Origin: Oligoflexia bacterium
GTDB lineage: Bacteria > Bdellovibrionota > UBA1018 > CAIPTA01
Direction of reading: 5' to 3'
NCBI GenBank assembly: GCA_023954355.1
Contig: JAMLID010000006.1
Location: 50,109-114,108, forward strand
DNA: 64,000 nt
Shown piece by piece: positions 53,355 through 62,403 of the stretch. The notes beneath the pieces are model-generated. The model was not told the origin of the DNA and did not search any database. It worked only from the letters and a program-made list of their open reading frames with translations. The position numbers and the translations under genes were made by a program. The first letter of the stretch is position 1. Each line of letters starts with the position of its first letter.

Positions 53355-54461
53355 TTATTGGCTCAGATCCATAAGTCTTTGATGCGCCTCATGAAAACCT
53401 TCTACATCAATCGGTTCTGGCCCATTATAGATAAGAGAGACACAGTTCCAACCCTGCTTTGTAAGCCAAGCAACGGTTCCGTGTGAAATGCCCTCTTGCC
53501 ATGAACCTATATATAAGGTCTTTTCACTATCTTTTGGCTCAAGTGGCGATGTAGCTACACTAAATATTGGGTCAGCTTTTCTTGCTATAACTTCTTTACA
53601 CATTTCTTCTGCCGAAAATTGCCAACCTAGAAATTTTGTTCGCCTCCAGTCGCTTTCTAATAAACGTTTCTGCTCTTTATCTGCTCCAACTTCTTTCATA
53701 AATTTATCCAATGGCAACCGAATGACATCTTCATATTCTTTATTCGATAGTGGTTTTTTTGCTAACTCTTTAAGTGCAGACTTTCCTATAAATCTAAACA
53801 ATAGATCTGAGGCCATCGCATCGTTTTGAACTATCATAAAATAACGAAGACTATCTATAGATACAAAAGTACCGATTGGCCAATCGACTAAGATTCCTGA
53901 AGACTCAATGCGATCTGCTTCTTGAATAGCAATAGAGTCAGATAATTTAGCTTTTTTATTCGCTATTAACTTTTCCAATGCAGATAAAAGAAATATTTCC
54001 CCTGAACGCCCTACAGCCTTTTTTTCGCTTTCTCTAGCTGCAAATTTTTTTTTGCCATTTTTAAATGAATAGTAACTATATTCACCTTTCATGAGGTCTA
54101 AATCTTTTTCTACTTTGTCTAAAGAATCATTTGGATAACTAGCACTTCCAAATTCGAAGCCTTCAATTTTATTGTCACTCCAACGAAAGCGAAAAGGAAC
54201 TCTAGCTTCAGCAAATTCAAAATATACACCCTCATTACCTTCTTTAACTTTTTTACACTTACCAAAGCGCTCTGTTAAACCAGTCAGCATTTCTTTAGCG
54301 GCATCTATGCCAGGTTCATGTAGAAAACTCTTTGAAAAGATCGAGCTCGATACGTTGGGAATCTTTTGGCAAAAGTTCTTTTCTAAAAATTGAATCTCTT
54401 TTTTTCCCGTAAAAGAGAAAGCACTATACGAAAAAATTACCAAGAAAGATAAAATACTCAT
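53355..54461 (-). CDS. Secreted beta-lactamase-fold protein with degenerate active site
   Basis: The 368-residue product has a signal peptide (about 1-20), an N-terminal domain of the DUF3887-like kind (about 30-110) and a C-terminal part shaped like a class A serine hydrolase. SxxK is replaced by GRSGEIFLLSALEK (no Lys three after Ser), SDN by VQNDAMASDLLFRF and KTG by SWQEGISHG. If this alignment is right, it has lost catalytic residues and is a pseudo-enzyme, perhaps a binding protein. Family assignment is inferred from spacing and context words, not motif identity. Confidence 0.6.
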   Translation of the reverse strand: MSILSFLVIFSYSAFSFTGKKEIQFLEKNFCQKIPNVSSSIFSKSFLHEPGIDAAKEMLTGLTERFGKCKKVKEGNEGVYFEFAEARVPFRFRWSDNKIEGFEFGSASYPNDSLDKVEKDLDLMKGEYSYYSFKNGKKKFAARESEKKAVGRSGEIFLLSALEKLIANKKAKLSDSIAIQEADRIESSGILVDWPIGTFVSIDSLRYFMIVQNDAMASDLLFRFIGKSALKELAKKPLSNKEYEDVIRLPLDKFMKEVGADKEQKRLLESDWRRTKFLGWQFSAEEMCKEVIARKADPIFSVATSPLEPKDSEKTLYIGSWQEGISHGTVAWLTKQGWNCVSLIYNGPEPIDVEGFHEAHQRLMDLSQ

Positions 54462-54549
54462 GACTTAGAGTCTGTTATGAATTCTATTTTTTTACAAGTT
54501 TGTTGAAGCCGCTTTCGAATATGCAACAGCTCGCATACAAGCCTAATTA

Positions 54550-55125
54550 CTATTTAGATATATAACATTCTCGTGAGTGGTCGTTTACAAGACCCACGGC
54601 CTGAAGATATGCATAAACTATAGTTGATCCAACAAATTTAAATCCGCGTTTTTTGAGATCTTTTGAAATCTCATCACTCAATGCGGTTCTTGCAGAGTAA
54701 TCTTTTGCTGTTTTAGGACGATTTACAATAGGTTTTTTATTCGATAAAAACCCCCATAAATAGTTTGAGAAAGTTCCATATTCTTTCTGTACATCCAAAA
54801 ACGCTTTTGCATTCACCACTGTTGACTCAACTTTTAAGCGATTACGAATAATACCTTCATCTTTTAGAATTTTGCCCAACTGCGCTTTTGTTAGTTTTGC
54901 TACTTTCTGTGGATCAAAATTACAAAAAAGCTCTCTATAACGATTTCTTTTGCGAAGAACCGTCTCCCAACTAAGACCGGCCTGAGCCCCTTCTAAAATA
55001 AGAAACTCGAAAAGTACCCTATCATCGTAAACAGGACGACCCCATTCTTCGTCGTGGTACTTTACATAAGACTCGTTGGTCATTTTTACCCACGGACATC
55101 GCTTAATTTTTCTCTCTTTTTTCAT
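54550..55125 (-). CDS. tag: DNA-3-methyladenine glycosylase I
   Basis: The 191-residue product has RCPWVKMTNESYVKYHDEEWG, LFEFLILEGAQAGLSWETVL, GIIRNRLKVES and FKFVGSTIVYAYLQAVGLVNDH, all Tag motifs. It removes 3-methyladenine from DNA. It starts MKKERKIKRCPWVK. Confidence 0.97.
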   Translation of the reverse strand: MKKERKIKRCPWVKMTNESYVKYHDEEWGRPVYDDRVLFEFLILEGAQAGLSWETVLRKRNRYRELFCNFDPQKVAKLTKAQLGKILKDEGIIRNRLKVESTVVNAKAFLDVQKEYGTFSNYLWGFLSNKKPIVNRPKTAKDYSARTALSDEISKDLKKRGFKFVGSTIVYAYLQAVGLVNDHSRECYISK

Positions 55126-55220
55126 GTATTTTTAAGATCCTTAGCCTCTTTACTTGTATTCAGTGGCAAAAACTGCTAACACTGCGCGAAACAACACATC
55201 ATAGACCTAAAGGGGTAAAA

Positions 55221-55463
55221 ATGAAAATCCTAGCCATCCTATTTTTTGTTTTAGTATCAAGCTCTGCCTTTGCTGAAACGCCTTCACTTAGAGCTTGCTT
55301 AGATAGCTGTTATATTTGGAATGATCAGCCTTCTTACGCGCTTAAAGCTTGCATTACTGACTGTAAAATTAAGTATAGCCGCCTTTCTTCAGAGGATGAG
55401 CCAGGCTGGTGTGAGACCTACGAAGAAGACTGTGAAAGAGACAATACTCCACCACTTTTTTAG
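55221..55463 (+). CDS. Tiny secreted Cys-rich protein
   Basis: The 80-residue product has a clear signal peptide (MKILAILFFVLVSSSAFA) and a 62-residue mature part with six Cys residues in paired spacing (ACLDSCYIW, ACITDCKIK, CETYEEDCERD), most likely three disulphides. AAGGGG precedes the ATG. No family recognised; size and Cys content fit a small exported effector or surface peptide. Confidence 0.75.
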   Translation: MKILAILFFVLVSSSAFAETPSLRACLDSCYIWNDQPSYALKACITDCKIKYSRLSSEDEPGWCETYEEDCERDNTPPLF

Positions 55464-55483
55464 ATATCTTAATTACCGAAAGA

Positions 55484-55502
55484 AAGGAGGCCTAGCCTCC
55501 TT
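55484..55502. terminator. Hairpin between convergent genes
   Basis: AAGGAGGC-CTA-GCCTCCTT is a perfect 8-bp stem; on the minus strand a T-rich run follows, so it may act on the gene at 55508. Confidence 0.6.
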
Positions 55503-55507
55503 AGAGT

Positions 55508-55942
55508 TTAAAAGCAAGTAAGAGATAGAGAGTAAGATTTTCCTCTACTGGTGAAGTAGGCCTGACTTAAAGAGGTGTATCCCCCGACTCTTGAGGGATC
55601 ATGCTTAGAATAATACAAAATATTATAACCTTCATCTCCAAGACTACCCTCAAAACTAATACCCGAAGGTCCACAAAAAGCGCGATACCTCATTCTCAAG
55701 GTAAATGGTATTTCGCTAAGTTTGGTTTCGATTTCATCTACCCTACAATCTTCACGGTTGGGCGAAACTTCTATTCTTTTTGTGGGAATTCTTAGTTCTA
55801 TCTGGCCATTATCCTGTATTCTTTTTTCGTTCTTATAAACAGTTGCTGTCAGATAACAAGAAGGGGGTGCTCGCATTTCATCTTCAGCAAATGCTTGGCT
55901 AGAGACCGTAATTGTTAAAGCAAATAGTAGATATATTTTCAT
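55508..55942 (-). CDS. Small secreted protein of unknown function
   Basis: The 144-residue product has a signal peptide (MKIYLLFALTITVSSQAFA) and a beta-rich mature part with four Cys residues (SCYLTAT, DCRVDE, FCGPSG, LTCF). No family recognised. Confidence 0.7.
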   Translation of the reverse strand: MKIYLLFALTITVSSQAFAEDEMRAPPSCYLTATVYKNEKRIQDNGQIELRIPTKRIEVSPNREDCRVDEIETKLSEIPFTLRMRYRAFCGPSGISFEGSLGDEGYNILYYSKHDPSRVGGYTSLSQAYFTSRGKSYSLSLTCF

Positions 55943-55999
55943 AAATATCCTTCCGTGGAACTTTACTTACTATAAGAATACGAAGAGTCTTCTTGGAGG

Positions 56000-57904
56000 T
56001 CAATTTTTTAGCTTAGACTTTTGCAAATGCTCTTTTAGTGCACTATAGGCTCTTGGTACATTAATCACTCTCGAAAGCTCAGAGCTAAAATCTAGACTTT
56101 CAGGAAACCTATCAGAGACTAAATAAATCATGTCCCATCGCTTGCCATCATAATAAGTATCCCACACGGTTCTCGTTAACAACAAATAGGTAATTTCATG
56201 TCTTAAGAAAACTTCTAGAATTTTTATAGCTTCTGTCTCTTTGCTTAATTCGCGATCTATTATCGGGTCGTCCCAAATTCTTATTGCCCCCGTAGGTAGC
56301 AAATAATACATCCTCGTTTCTGAGGCCGAGGCAACTCGTTTATTTTTGTCTGCATACATTCTTAGCCATGCAGAACCATCGCCCCCTTCATGTAAACGAA
56401 TTTCTTCTGCAGGATCTTTCTGTGTTAATGATTTGCGAATCGCTTCGTAAGGATATGTTGTGCAAAAAAACGGAACTAAAATAAAAATGATTGGCTTAAA
56501 TTTAAACTCAGTTTTTTCGAATGATCGCCAAAAAATCATAGTAGAAAGAAAAATGGGAATCAATAACGCTGCTCCGAGCAGCCTAGGTTCTGTAAAAGAG
56601 CCTGTGGTAAAAAAGAAAATCACCGTAGGTAGAAAAGCAGCTAAATAAATTTTTTTATCAAAGTTTATTTTTTTATAAAATTTTAAAAATATAGCTATAG
56701 GAATTAGCAATAAATACGGAGAATTTAAAAACCAATCGAGAATCTGTTTTTTCTTTGTAGCAAAATCATGAAATTGAGAAAAGTATTGAATACCCTTTAG
56801 CCATGTAGGACCCAGTAAGTTTGTTTGGAATATCTGCTCATAGACAGGGAATATAGGACTACCTGTAAAAAAATAATTTCTTAGCATGAGTGGAGCTGAT
56901 CCTAAAAAGGCTCCAGCAAAAATACGAATGAAATATTTTCGATTTAATGTAGGTACTAAAAAAGGCAAGGCAAATAAGATAAAATATAAAGAAGTGTATT
57001 TGGCTGAAAATGCAACTCCACACAAGAGGCCAGCAAAAAGATAATTACCAAATCTTATAGATAATATAGACCAAATACAGAAGCAAATCGCAAACCAATC
57101 ATTTTTTGCCAGATATGTTGTTTGAACAAGCTCTTTAGCCATCAGTGGAATAAACCAATAGACAAGTCTTTCGCTTGTATTTTTAGAAAAAAATCCGACA
57201 AAGATCCACCAGCCATAGGCAGCAAGAGTGAAAAAGAAAAAATGAAGCCATTGACCAAAAAATTGTCCATGAATAAGACCTAAATAATTTTTATCTCCTA
57301 GTAGAATGTTTCCGAAAGTGAGCAGCTGCTCAAACGAGCCCGCATTAAAGATTATTGGATTATTAAGAGGTAAATAAAACCCTCCATGTTCATTAAATAA
57401 TCTAGCGCTTGTTAAGTGATACCAAAGGGGATCCGGCATAGACGATAATGTAAAAGTTAAGAGAAAGAATAAAAACAAAGTAAATAGACAGAAGAAAAAG
57501 ATGAATAAATCAACTTTACTTAAAAGAATTTTACCAGGAATTACAATGTAATTATTACTCAACAACAAAACGGATGGCGCCAAAGAAAAGAGCAATATGT
57601 AATATGTAAAATGTGAAAAACCGGTCCACTGTAAAAACAAAACAACATATGAAATAGTAATAAATACGATAGTACCGAGAATAAAAAAGTTGAGGCGCTT
57701 ATCTACGAATATGAATGTATTTAATAAAGCACCGTAAGAATAAATGCTTAATAAAAACGAAAAAAACAAAAAAAATGCACCTAGAACACTTATCCAATTT
57801 TGTTGAACGTCAATTTCTTTAGGTACACCGAACAGACCTAGTCCAAATAAAAAAAATAGTAAATAAAGTAAAAAGATTATTTTTTCAGAAAGTGGTTTTT
57901 TCAT
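56000..57904 (-). CDS. Multi-spanning membrane protein, GT-C glycosyltransferase-like
   Basis: The 634-residue product has about 12 membrane helices up to residue about 500, then a soluble C-terminal part. SSMPDPLWYHLTSARLF after a helix and AKNDWFAICF later are reminiscent of the acidic motif loops of GT-C enzymes using lipid-linked sugars, such as ArnT/PMT. The family assignment is tentative. It is divergent from the RiPP operon (86-bp gap), so co-regulation is possible but unproven. Confidence 0.65.
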   Translation of the reverse strand: MKKPLSEKIIFLLYLLFFLFGLGLFGVPKEIDVQQNWISVLGAFFLFFSFLLSIYSYGALLNTFIFVDKRLNFFILGTIVFITISYVVLFLQWTGFSHFTYYILLFSLAPSVLLLSNNYIVIPGKILLSKVDLFIFFFCLFTLFLFFLLTFTLSSMPDPLWYHLTSARLFNEHGGFYLPLNNPIIFNAGSFEQLLTFGNILLGDKNYLGLIHGQFFGQWLHFFFFTLAAYGWWIFVGFFSKNTSERLVYWFIPLMAKELVQTTYLAKNDWFAICFCIWSILSIRFGNYLFAGLLCGVAFSAKYTSLYFILFALPFLVPTLNRKYFIRIFAGAFLGSAPLMLRNYFFTGSPIFPVYEQIFQTNLLGPTWLKGIQYFSQFHDFATKKKQILDWFLNSPYLLLIPIAIFLKFYKKINFDKKIYLAAFLPTVIFFFTTGSFTEPRLLGAALLIPIFLSTMIFWRSFEKTEFKFKPIIFILVPFFCTTYPYEAIRKSLTQKDPAEEIRLHEGGDGSAWLRMYADKNKRVASASETRMYYLLPTGAIRIWDDPIIDRELSKETEAIKILEVFLRHEITYLLLTRTVWDTYYDGKRWDMIYLVSDRFPESLDFSSELSRVINVPRAYSALKEHLQKSKLKN

Positions 57905-57952
57905 TTATCTAATATTGTTTATTTTCTACATATAAAATTTTTTACAAATCCG

Positions 57953-57982
57953 TTGTACAGCCATCAATCCGTACCTTAGAAT
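57953..57982 (+). promoter_or_regulatory. Likely promoter of the RiPP operon, leaderless
   Basis: TTGTAC (57953-57958), an 18-nt spacer and TAGAAT (57977-57982) form a good sigma-70-like pair. The ATG at 57991 is only 8 nt after the -10 box and has no ribosome binding site, so transcription would begin at or within a few bases of the start codon. Confidence 0.5.
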
Positions 57983-57990
57983 TTAAGCTA

Positions 57991-59166
57991 ATGATTCACG
58001 AATCTTACTATAGTTTTGCAGATAATTTACTTTCTAGCAAAAGCTCTGGTACGAACAATGATTCCCCATTAGAAGCAACCTTAGAAATTTCTGGAAAATG
58101 CAACTTACGCTGTGTTCATTGTTATATTGGAGATCATAGATGGAAGCCAAATGACCTAGAGCTAAGCACAAAAGAGTGGAAGTCTATCATAGATACTTTA
58201 TTTGATATGGGCACGCTGTGGATCACGTTTTCAGGGGGAGAACCTCTATTAAGAGAAGACTTTCCTGAATTATGGGAGTATGCGGCTCATAAAGGGTTTC
58301 TATTAAGATTGTATTCCAATGCTGTTTTCTATAATGAAAAGATACATAAACTTTTTCAAGAATACCCTCCTTATAGGGTTGAGGTGTCTTTTTATGGCAG
58401 CAATCTAGAAATATTTGAACAAGTTACAAAAATGAAAGGTCAGTACCAAAAGTTTTTAAATGGATTACAACTACTAAAAACTCTACAAATACCACTTTTA
58501 TTAAAAATACCAGGTATACAGCAAACAAAAAACGATATTCCGCTTATGCTTCAACAAGCAAAAGAATGGAACATCCCCTACTTACTAGAGACCCTCATTC
58601 AACCTTCTATAGGAAGTGGTACCTCAGCCGGACTAAGTCCCTGCAGCACAAGGCTAACTGAAGAAGAGGCTATTGAGCTCGAACTTTGTGATCCAATAGC
58701 TAAGCAAGACTATATTAACAATGCAAATCTCGGAAAAGAAAAAAGTGATGACGTACTTTATAAGTGTGGTGCCGGTAAAAATGAAATTTACATAACTAGC
58801 ACAGGAAACCTGCAAGCGTGTACAATGACTAACCACAGAAAAGAAGCACCAAACCTAAATAAAAACAAGATTAGGGAATCCTTTCAAGAATCATGGAAAA
58901 AATTACAATCAATACAAAATATTAAAAGAGACAAAAACTCTCCTTGCTATTCATGTGACCTAAATGAAATTTGCCGTTCGTGTCCAGGTCTATCTCAGCT
59001 AGAAAATCAAGACGAACAGAGCGCTACGTATTGGGCATGTAGACATACTCATATGAAGGCCCACATTTTAAAGATCCCACATAAATGCGATATTCATCAC
59101 CCTGTAAATAAATACAAAAAAATAAAAAATTCTTCTAGTACTAAAACGAGAGATGATAGACTTTGA
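57991..59166 (+). CDS. Radical SAM/SPASM protein, first of three
   Basis: The 391-residue product has a radical SAM core: cluster Cys37, 41 and 44 (GKCNLRCVHCYIG) and SAM-binding FSGGEPLLRED. The SPASM region holds a full seven-Cys pattern: C-x12-G-x4-C (KCGAGKNEIYITS, NLQAC), then CYSCDLNEICRSCPG, then a last Cys in YWACRH. Two auxiliary iron-sulphur clusters are expected. It has a basic C-terminal tail (IHHPVNKYKKIKNSS). It would modify a peptide substrate, here the product of 62396. The gene is followed after 2 bp by the PqqD-like gene. Confidence 0.93.
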   Translation: MIHESYYSFADNLLSSKSSGTNNDSPLEATLEISGKCNLRCVHCYIGDHRWKPNDLELSTKEWKSIIDTLFDMGTLWITFSGGEPLLREDFPELWEYAAHKGFLLRLYSNAVFYNEKIHKLFQEYPPYRVEVSFYGSNLEIFEQVTKMKGQYQKFLNGLQLLKTLQIPLLLKIPGIQQTKNDIPLMLQQAKEWNIPYLLETLIQPSIGSGTSAGLSPCSTRLTEEEAIELELCDPIAKQDYINNANLGKEKSDDVLYKCGAGKNEIYITSTGNLQACTMTNHRKEAPNLNKNKIRESFQESWKKLQSIQNIKRDKNSPCYSCDLNEICRSCPGLSQLENQDEQSATYWACRHTHMKAHILKIPHKCDIHHPVNKYKKIKNSSSTKTRDDRL

Positions 59167-59168
59167 AA

Positions 59169-59492
59169 ATGACATCTACACGCTTATTTAATACGAAAAA
59201 TTATATTTTGCGCAAAATATTAGATGAAATTATTTTAGTACCAATTAGCCCTGATGCAAGAAAAGAAAACAAACTTATTGTTCTTAACGAAAGTGCTGCT
59301 TTTTTCTACGAAAGCTTTTGTCAAGGTTTAACGAAAGAAGAAGTTTTAGAGCTAGCTAAATCTAGATTTGAGTTCGAAATTGAAAGTAATATTTATTCAG
59401 ATTTAGACATTTTTTCCAATGAAATGATCTCTCTTGGAGTACTCGAAGGAGAAAGCAGCATTGATCACAGAAATACATTGGGAACTAACTAA
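59169..59492 (+). CDS. PqqD-like peptide-recognition protein (RRE)
   Basis: The product is 107 residues from the ATG at 59169 (an alternative TTG lies at 59163 within the upstream stop). NKLIVLNESAAFFYESFCQGLTKEEVLELA is the characteristic winged-helix PqqD region, followed by DLDIFSNEMISLGVLE. Such proteins bind the leader of a precursor and present it to radical SAM enzymes. The 3' end overlaps the next gene by 32 bp, showing tight coupling. Confidence 0.88.
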   Translation: MTSTRLFNTKNYILRKILDEIILVPISPDARKENKLIVLNESAAFFYESFCQGLTKEEVLELAKSRFEFEIESNIYSDLDIFSNEMISLGVLEGESSIDHRNTLGTN

Positions 59493-60459
59493 TCACTGCA
59501 ATTTTGCGTGTGCTCATTGCTACTTGAGTAACGACTCTAGAGCCGAGCTATCTACTGATCAAATTTTTAATTTATTAGAGCAAATGCATGATTACGGAAT
59601 TTTGTACTTAACTCTCAGTGGCGGTGAGCCATTATTAAGACCTGATTTCGAATTAATCTACCAAAAAGCTCATTCTATGGGGTTTCTCATTAATGTTTTT
59701 ACTAACGGGAGTTTAATCACCGATAAAATCGTAAATTTATTTTCAGAGCTACCACCGCAAAAAATCGAAATTACTGTTAATGGAATTACAAAAGAAACTT
59801 TCGAAAAGGTAACACTAAAAAAAGAAAGCTTTGAAGCGACTTTTTCTGGGATTAAAAAACTACATAATGCTGGTATATTTTTAGGTATAAAAACGAATGG
59901 AATGACTTTAAATAAAGACGAAATTCTAGATATAAAATCTTATTTTCAATCAATGCCGAATGTTTTTTTTAAGTTTGATACGGCTATAATGCCTAGAAGA
60001 GATCATCACTTAGGCCCAACAAAATTAAGAATGTCTACAAAAGAAATTATTGACCTTTACAAGTCCCAACCTGACATGAAAGAGCAAATAGAATCTGAAT
60101 GCTCAACAACTAAGCTAAAAGCTCCGGCTAGCTCTAAAATGTTTCAGTGCGAAGCTGCAGAAAGCAGATTTCACATTTCTGCCTGGGGTGATTTGCATCC
60201 ATGTCATACGGTACGGAATATTCATACTTCGCTACTAATACAGACCTTCAAAAATGCCGTTGAGCAAATCAGATCTGAAGTACGTGCAAAAGAATATAGT
60301 CAAAAGTCTTCTTGTAGAAGCTGTAGTGTATTTTCAATTTGTAATAGCTGCCCGGGTATTGCGCATTTAGAAATGAAAGACGCAAATCTTCAATCTTACT
60401 ACCTTTGTAACACAGCCAAAAGCGTTACTACTGAATTTTCAACTGCAAGTCAGGAATAA
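59461..60459 (+). CDS. Radical SAM/SPASM protein, second of three
   Basis: I place the start at TTG 59461 behind AAGGAG (59448-59453, spacing 7); TTG 59434 is an in-frame alternative with no site. The product is 332 residues. Cys13, 17 and 20 (NHCNFACAHCYLS) bind the SAM cluster; LSGGEPLLRPDF follows. The SPASM region has QCEAAESRFHISAWGDLHPC, then CRSCSVFSICNSCPG and a final YLCN. It resembles the first protein in layout but is shorter. The ATG of the third follows after 1 base. Confidence 0.92.
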   Translation: MITEIHWELTNHCNFACAHCYLSNDSRAELSTDQIFNLLEQMHDYGILYLTLSGGEPLLRPDFELIYQKAHSMGFLINVFTNGSLITDKIVNLFSELPPQKIEITVNGITKETFEKVTLKKESFEATFSGIKKLHNAGIFLGIKTNGMTLNKDEILDIKSYFQSMPNVFFKFDTAIMPRRDHHLGPTKLRMSTKEIIDLYKSQPDMKEQIESECSTTKLKAPASSKMFQCEAAESRFHISAWGDLHPCHTVRNIHTSLLIQTFKNAVEQIRSEVRAKEYSQKSSCRSCSVFSICNSCPGIAHLEMKDANLQSYYLCNTAKSVTTEFSTASQE

Positions 60460-60460
60460 A

Positions 60461-61519
60461 ATGAAAAATGAACTTTCCTATAAAGATTTTTCTGCACAGA
60501 TTAATGATAAGAGTTTTTCAAATAAAATCCCTACCCATGGACACTTTGAGTTAACTTTCAAATGCGCTATGGCCTGTGATTTTTGTTATTGCAGCTGTTA
60601 CACGAGTAGCGAACATACAAAAAGAGAAATTAAAACTGACGAAGCAATTTCAATTCTCAGAAAAGTTATAGATGATGGATGCCTTTGGTTGACCTTTTCA
60701 GGAGGTGACCCATTTATTCGTAAAGACTTTAGAAAAATATATGACTACGCTTATGAGAGAGGAGTTATAATCTCAATATTTTGTAGTGGCTTAATTTTTA
60801 CTGATGAATGGATAGATCATTTGGTCAAAACAAAACCTTTAAAAATTGAAATGCCGTTTTATGGCACCACCGAAAAAACATTCGATGCTGTTTCTGGAAA
60901 ACCAGGTGCCTACAAAACCTATATGAAGAATTTGAAAAAGCTTTTACAATCCGAACTACCTATAAAGCTTAAAACAAAAATTACGAAAAAAAATATTTCT
61001 GAAGTTTTTCTAATTAAACAGTTTATAGAAAAAGAACTACAACTAGAGTTTCATCCAAATTATTTCTTATATCCTAAATTAGATGGTACTAAAGAGCATC
61101 TAAGTCATCGACTTTCTCCTATTGAAATTGAAGGCCTAGAACGATCTTTTTCTTTTGAACAGTGCGATAGCAATAGTTCTGCCATAGCCGAGCCAATAGA
61201 TAGCGAAATAAACGATAAACTCTTTAATTGTGCTGCAGGAGTGAATTCGTTCTACATAAATCCATATGGAGAAATGAATTTTTGTACTTATGTAAGAGAA
61301 TTTAATTACAACTTACTTAATGGCTCTTTAGTGGAAGGCATTGATAATATTGCAACAAAACTATTTTCCATGAAAAAAGAAGATACTAATTGTTTGAGTT
61401 GCAATATTTCTTCAACTTGCCAAAACTGCCCTGGGCATGCGGTTTTAGAAACAGGATCACTTAAGGGTAAATCAGACTATTTATGCGAAGTAAATCATAG
61501 AACATGGAACCTACCTTAA
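60461..61519 (+). CDS. Radical SAM/SPASM protein, third of three
   Basis: The 352-residue product has cluster Cys35, 39 and 42 (FKCAMACDFCYCSC; two more Cys right after) and FSGGDPFIRKDF, where Asp replaces the usual Glu of GGEP. The SPASM region holds NCAAGVNSFYINPYGEMNFC, CLSCNISSTCQNCPG and YLCEVN. The extra Cys near the SAM cluster and GGDP motif set it apart from its two neighbours, suggesting a different reaction or residue. Its stop overlaps the next start by one base. Confidence 0.92.
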   Translation: MKNELSYKDFSAQINDKSFSNKIPTHGHFELTFKCAMACDFCYCSCYTSSEHTKREIKTDEAISILRKVIDDGCLWLTFSGGDPFIRKDFRKIYDYAYERGVIISIFCSGLIFTDEWIDHLVKTKPLKIEMPFYGTTEKTFDAVSGKPGAYKTYMKNLKKLLQSELPIKLKTKITKKNISEVFLIKQFIEKELQLEFHPNYFLYPKLDGTKEHLSHRLSPIEIEGLERSFSFEQCDSNSSAIAEPIDSEINDKLFNCAAGVNSFYINPYGEMNFCTYVREFNYNLLNGSLVEGIDNIATKLFSMKKEDTNCLSCNISSTCQNCPGHAVLETGSLKGKSDYLCEVNHRTWNLP

Positions 61520-62403
61520 TGAGTATTATAAAATTACAGGCCGGACCATTTCCTATAGAGCTTGAGCTAGCAAACATCCAGATGTATACCCACAAGGAAA
61601 TTTTTACTAAATTCGCTACTACTGAGTGTAAATACCCCCTCTTATCCGCTATACATATATCAGTTGAAAGTCCCTGTGATTTTTTTGAGGTCAGCAAGAG
61701 AAGTATATTGGTAGATCAATATAAAGAAATTCGTATATTTCAAACAAACCATGAGTATGTAGTTCATTTTTGGTGTGGGCTCTTAAGCGAATATGCCCTA
61801 GAGCTAAAAACCAATTTAGATTTCTCTCATGCAAGAATCAGAACTTTAAACAAGCACCCTCATTTAAATCATTTAGCTTTTCTTCTAACTTCGCCTCTGC
61901 GCTGGATTGTTCAAAATAAGCTTAGCTTATATGGCGCATTTATGCTGCACGGTTGCGCTATTGAATTATCGGAAAATTACGGAATCATTGGAACTGGCCC
62001 CTCAGGTGCTGGCAAAACAACACTAAGCAGCTTCTTTTACTCTTTAAACAAAGAATCTGTATACACAGACGAAACAATTATAATTACACCAAATAGTAAA
62101 AATTGGATTGCCTGGGGAACTCCCTGGCATGGAATGCTTGAAGTAGTACAAAATAAAGCTATTGCCTTAAAAGATATATATTTTTTGGAAAAAACAAAGC
62201 ATCACGAAGCTAGCATTTTAGAAAAAAACCTTTGTTTCCAAAAAATATGGAGCGAGGTTTTTTTACCCTCAATACCAGAACAAGCTGAAAAAACTCTACA
62301 AATCGTTTTACACTTCTTAGACACGCAAAAAATATCTGTGCTTGGCTTCAAAAAAAGTGAATCTATTGTTACCTTTTTAAGAGAGGATAAAATTCATGTC
62401 TGA
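61519..62403 (+). CDS. HPr-kinase-like P-loop protein of the RiPP operon
   Basis: The start at 61519 overlaps the stop of the third radical SAM gene by one base; ATG 61504 is an earlier alternative. The product is 294 residues. AFMLHGCAIELSENYGIIGTG then PSGAGKTT (P-loop at residues 158-168) matches HPrK/P-type kinases, whose His-Gly segment precedes the P-loop in the same way; YTDETI follows (about 186). The N-terminal 130 residues are not recognised. HPrK-like kinases phosphorylate the C-terminal Ser of some lasso peptides, so it may phosphorylate the 62396 product. That is inference. Confidence 0.8.
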   Translation: MSIIKLQAGPFPIELELANIQMYTHKEIFTKFATTECKYPLLSAIHISVESPCDFFEVSKRSILVDQYKEIRIFQTNHEYVVHFWCGLLSEYALELKTNLDFSHARIRTLNKHPHLNHLAFLLTSPLRWIVQNKLSLYGAFMLHGCAIELSENYGIIGTGPSGAGKTTLSSFFYSLNKESVYTDETIIITPNSKNWIAWGTPWHGMLEVVQNKAIALKDIYFLEKTKHHEASILEKNLCFQKIWSEVFLPSIPEQAEKTLQIVLHFLDTQKISVLGFKKSESIVTFLREDKIHV

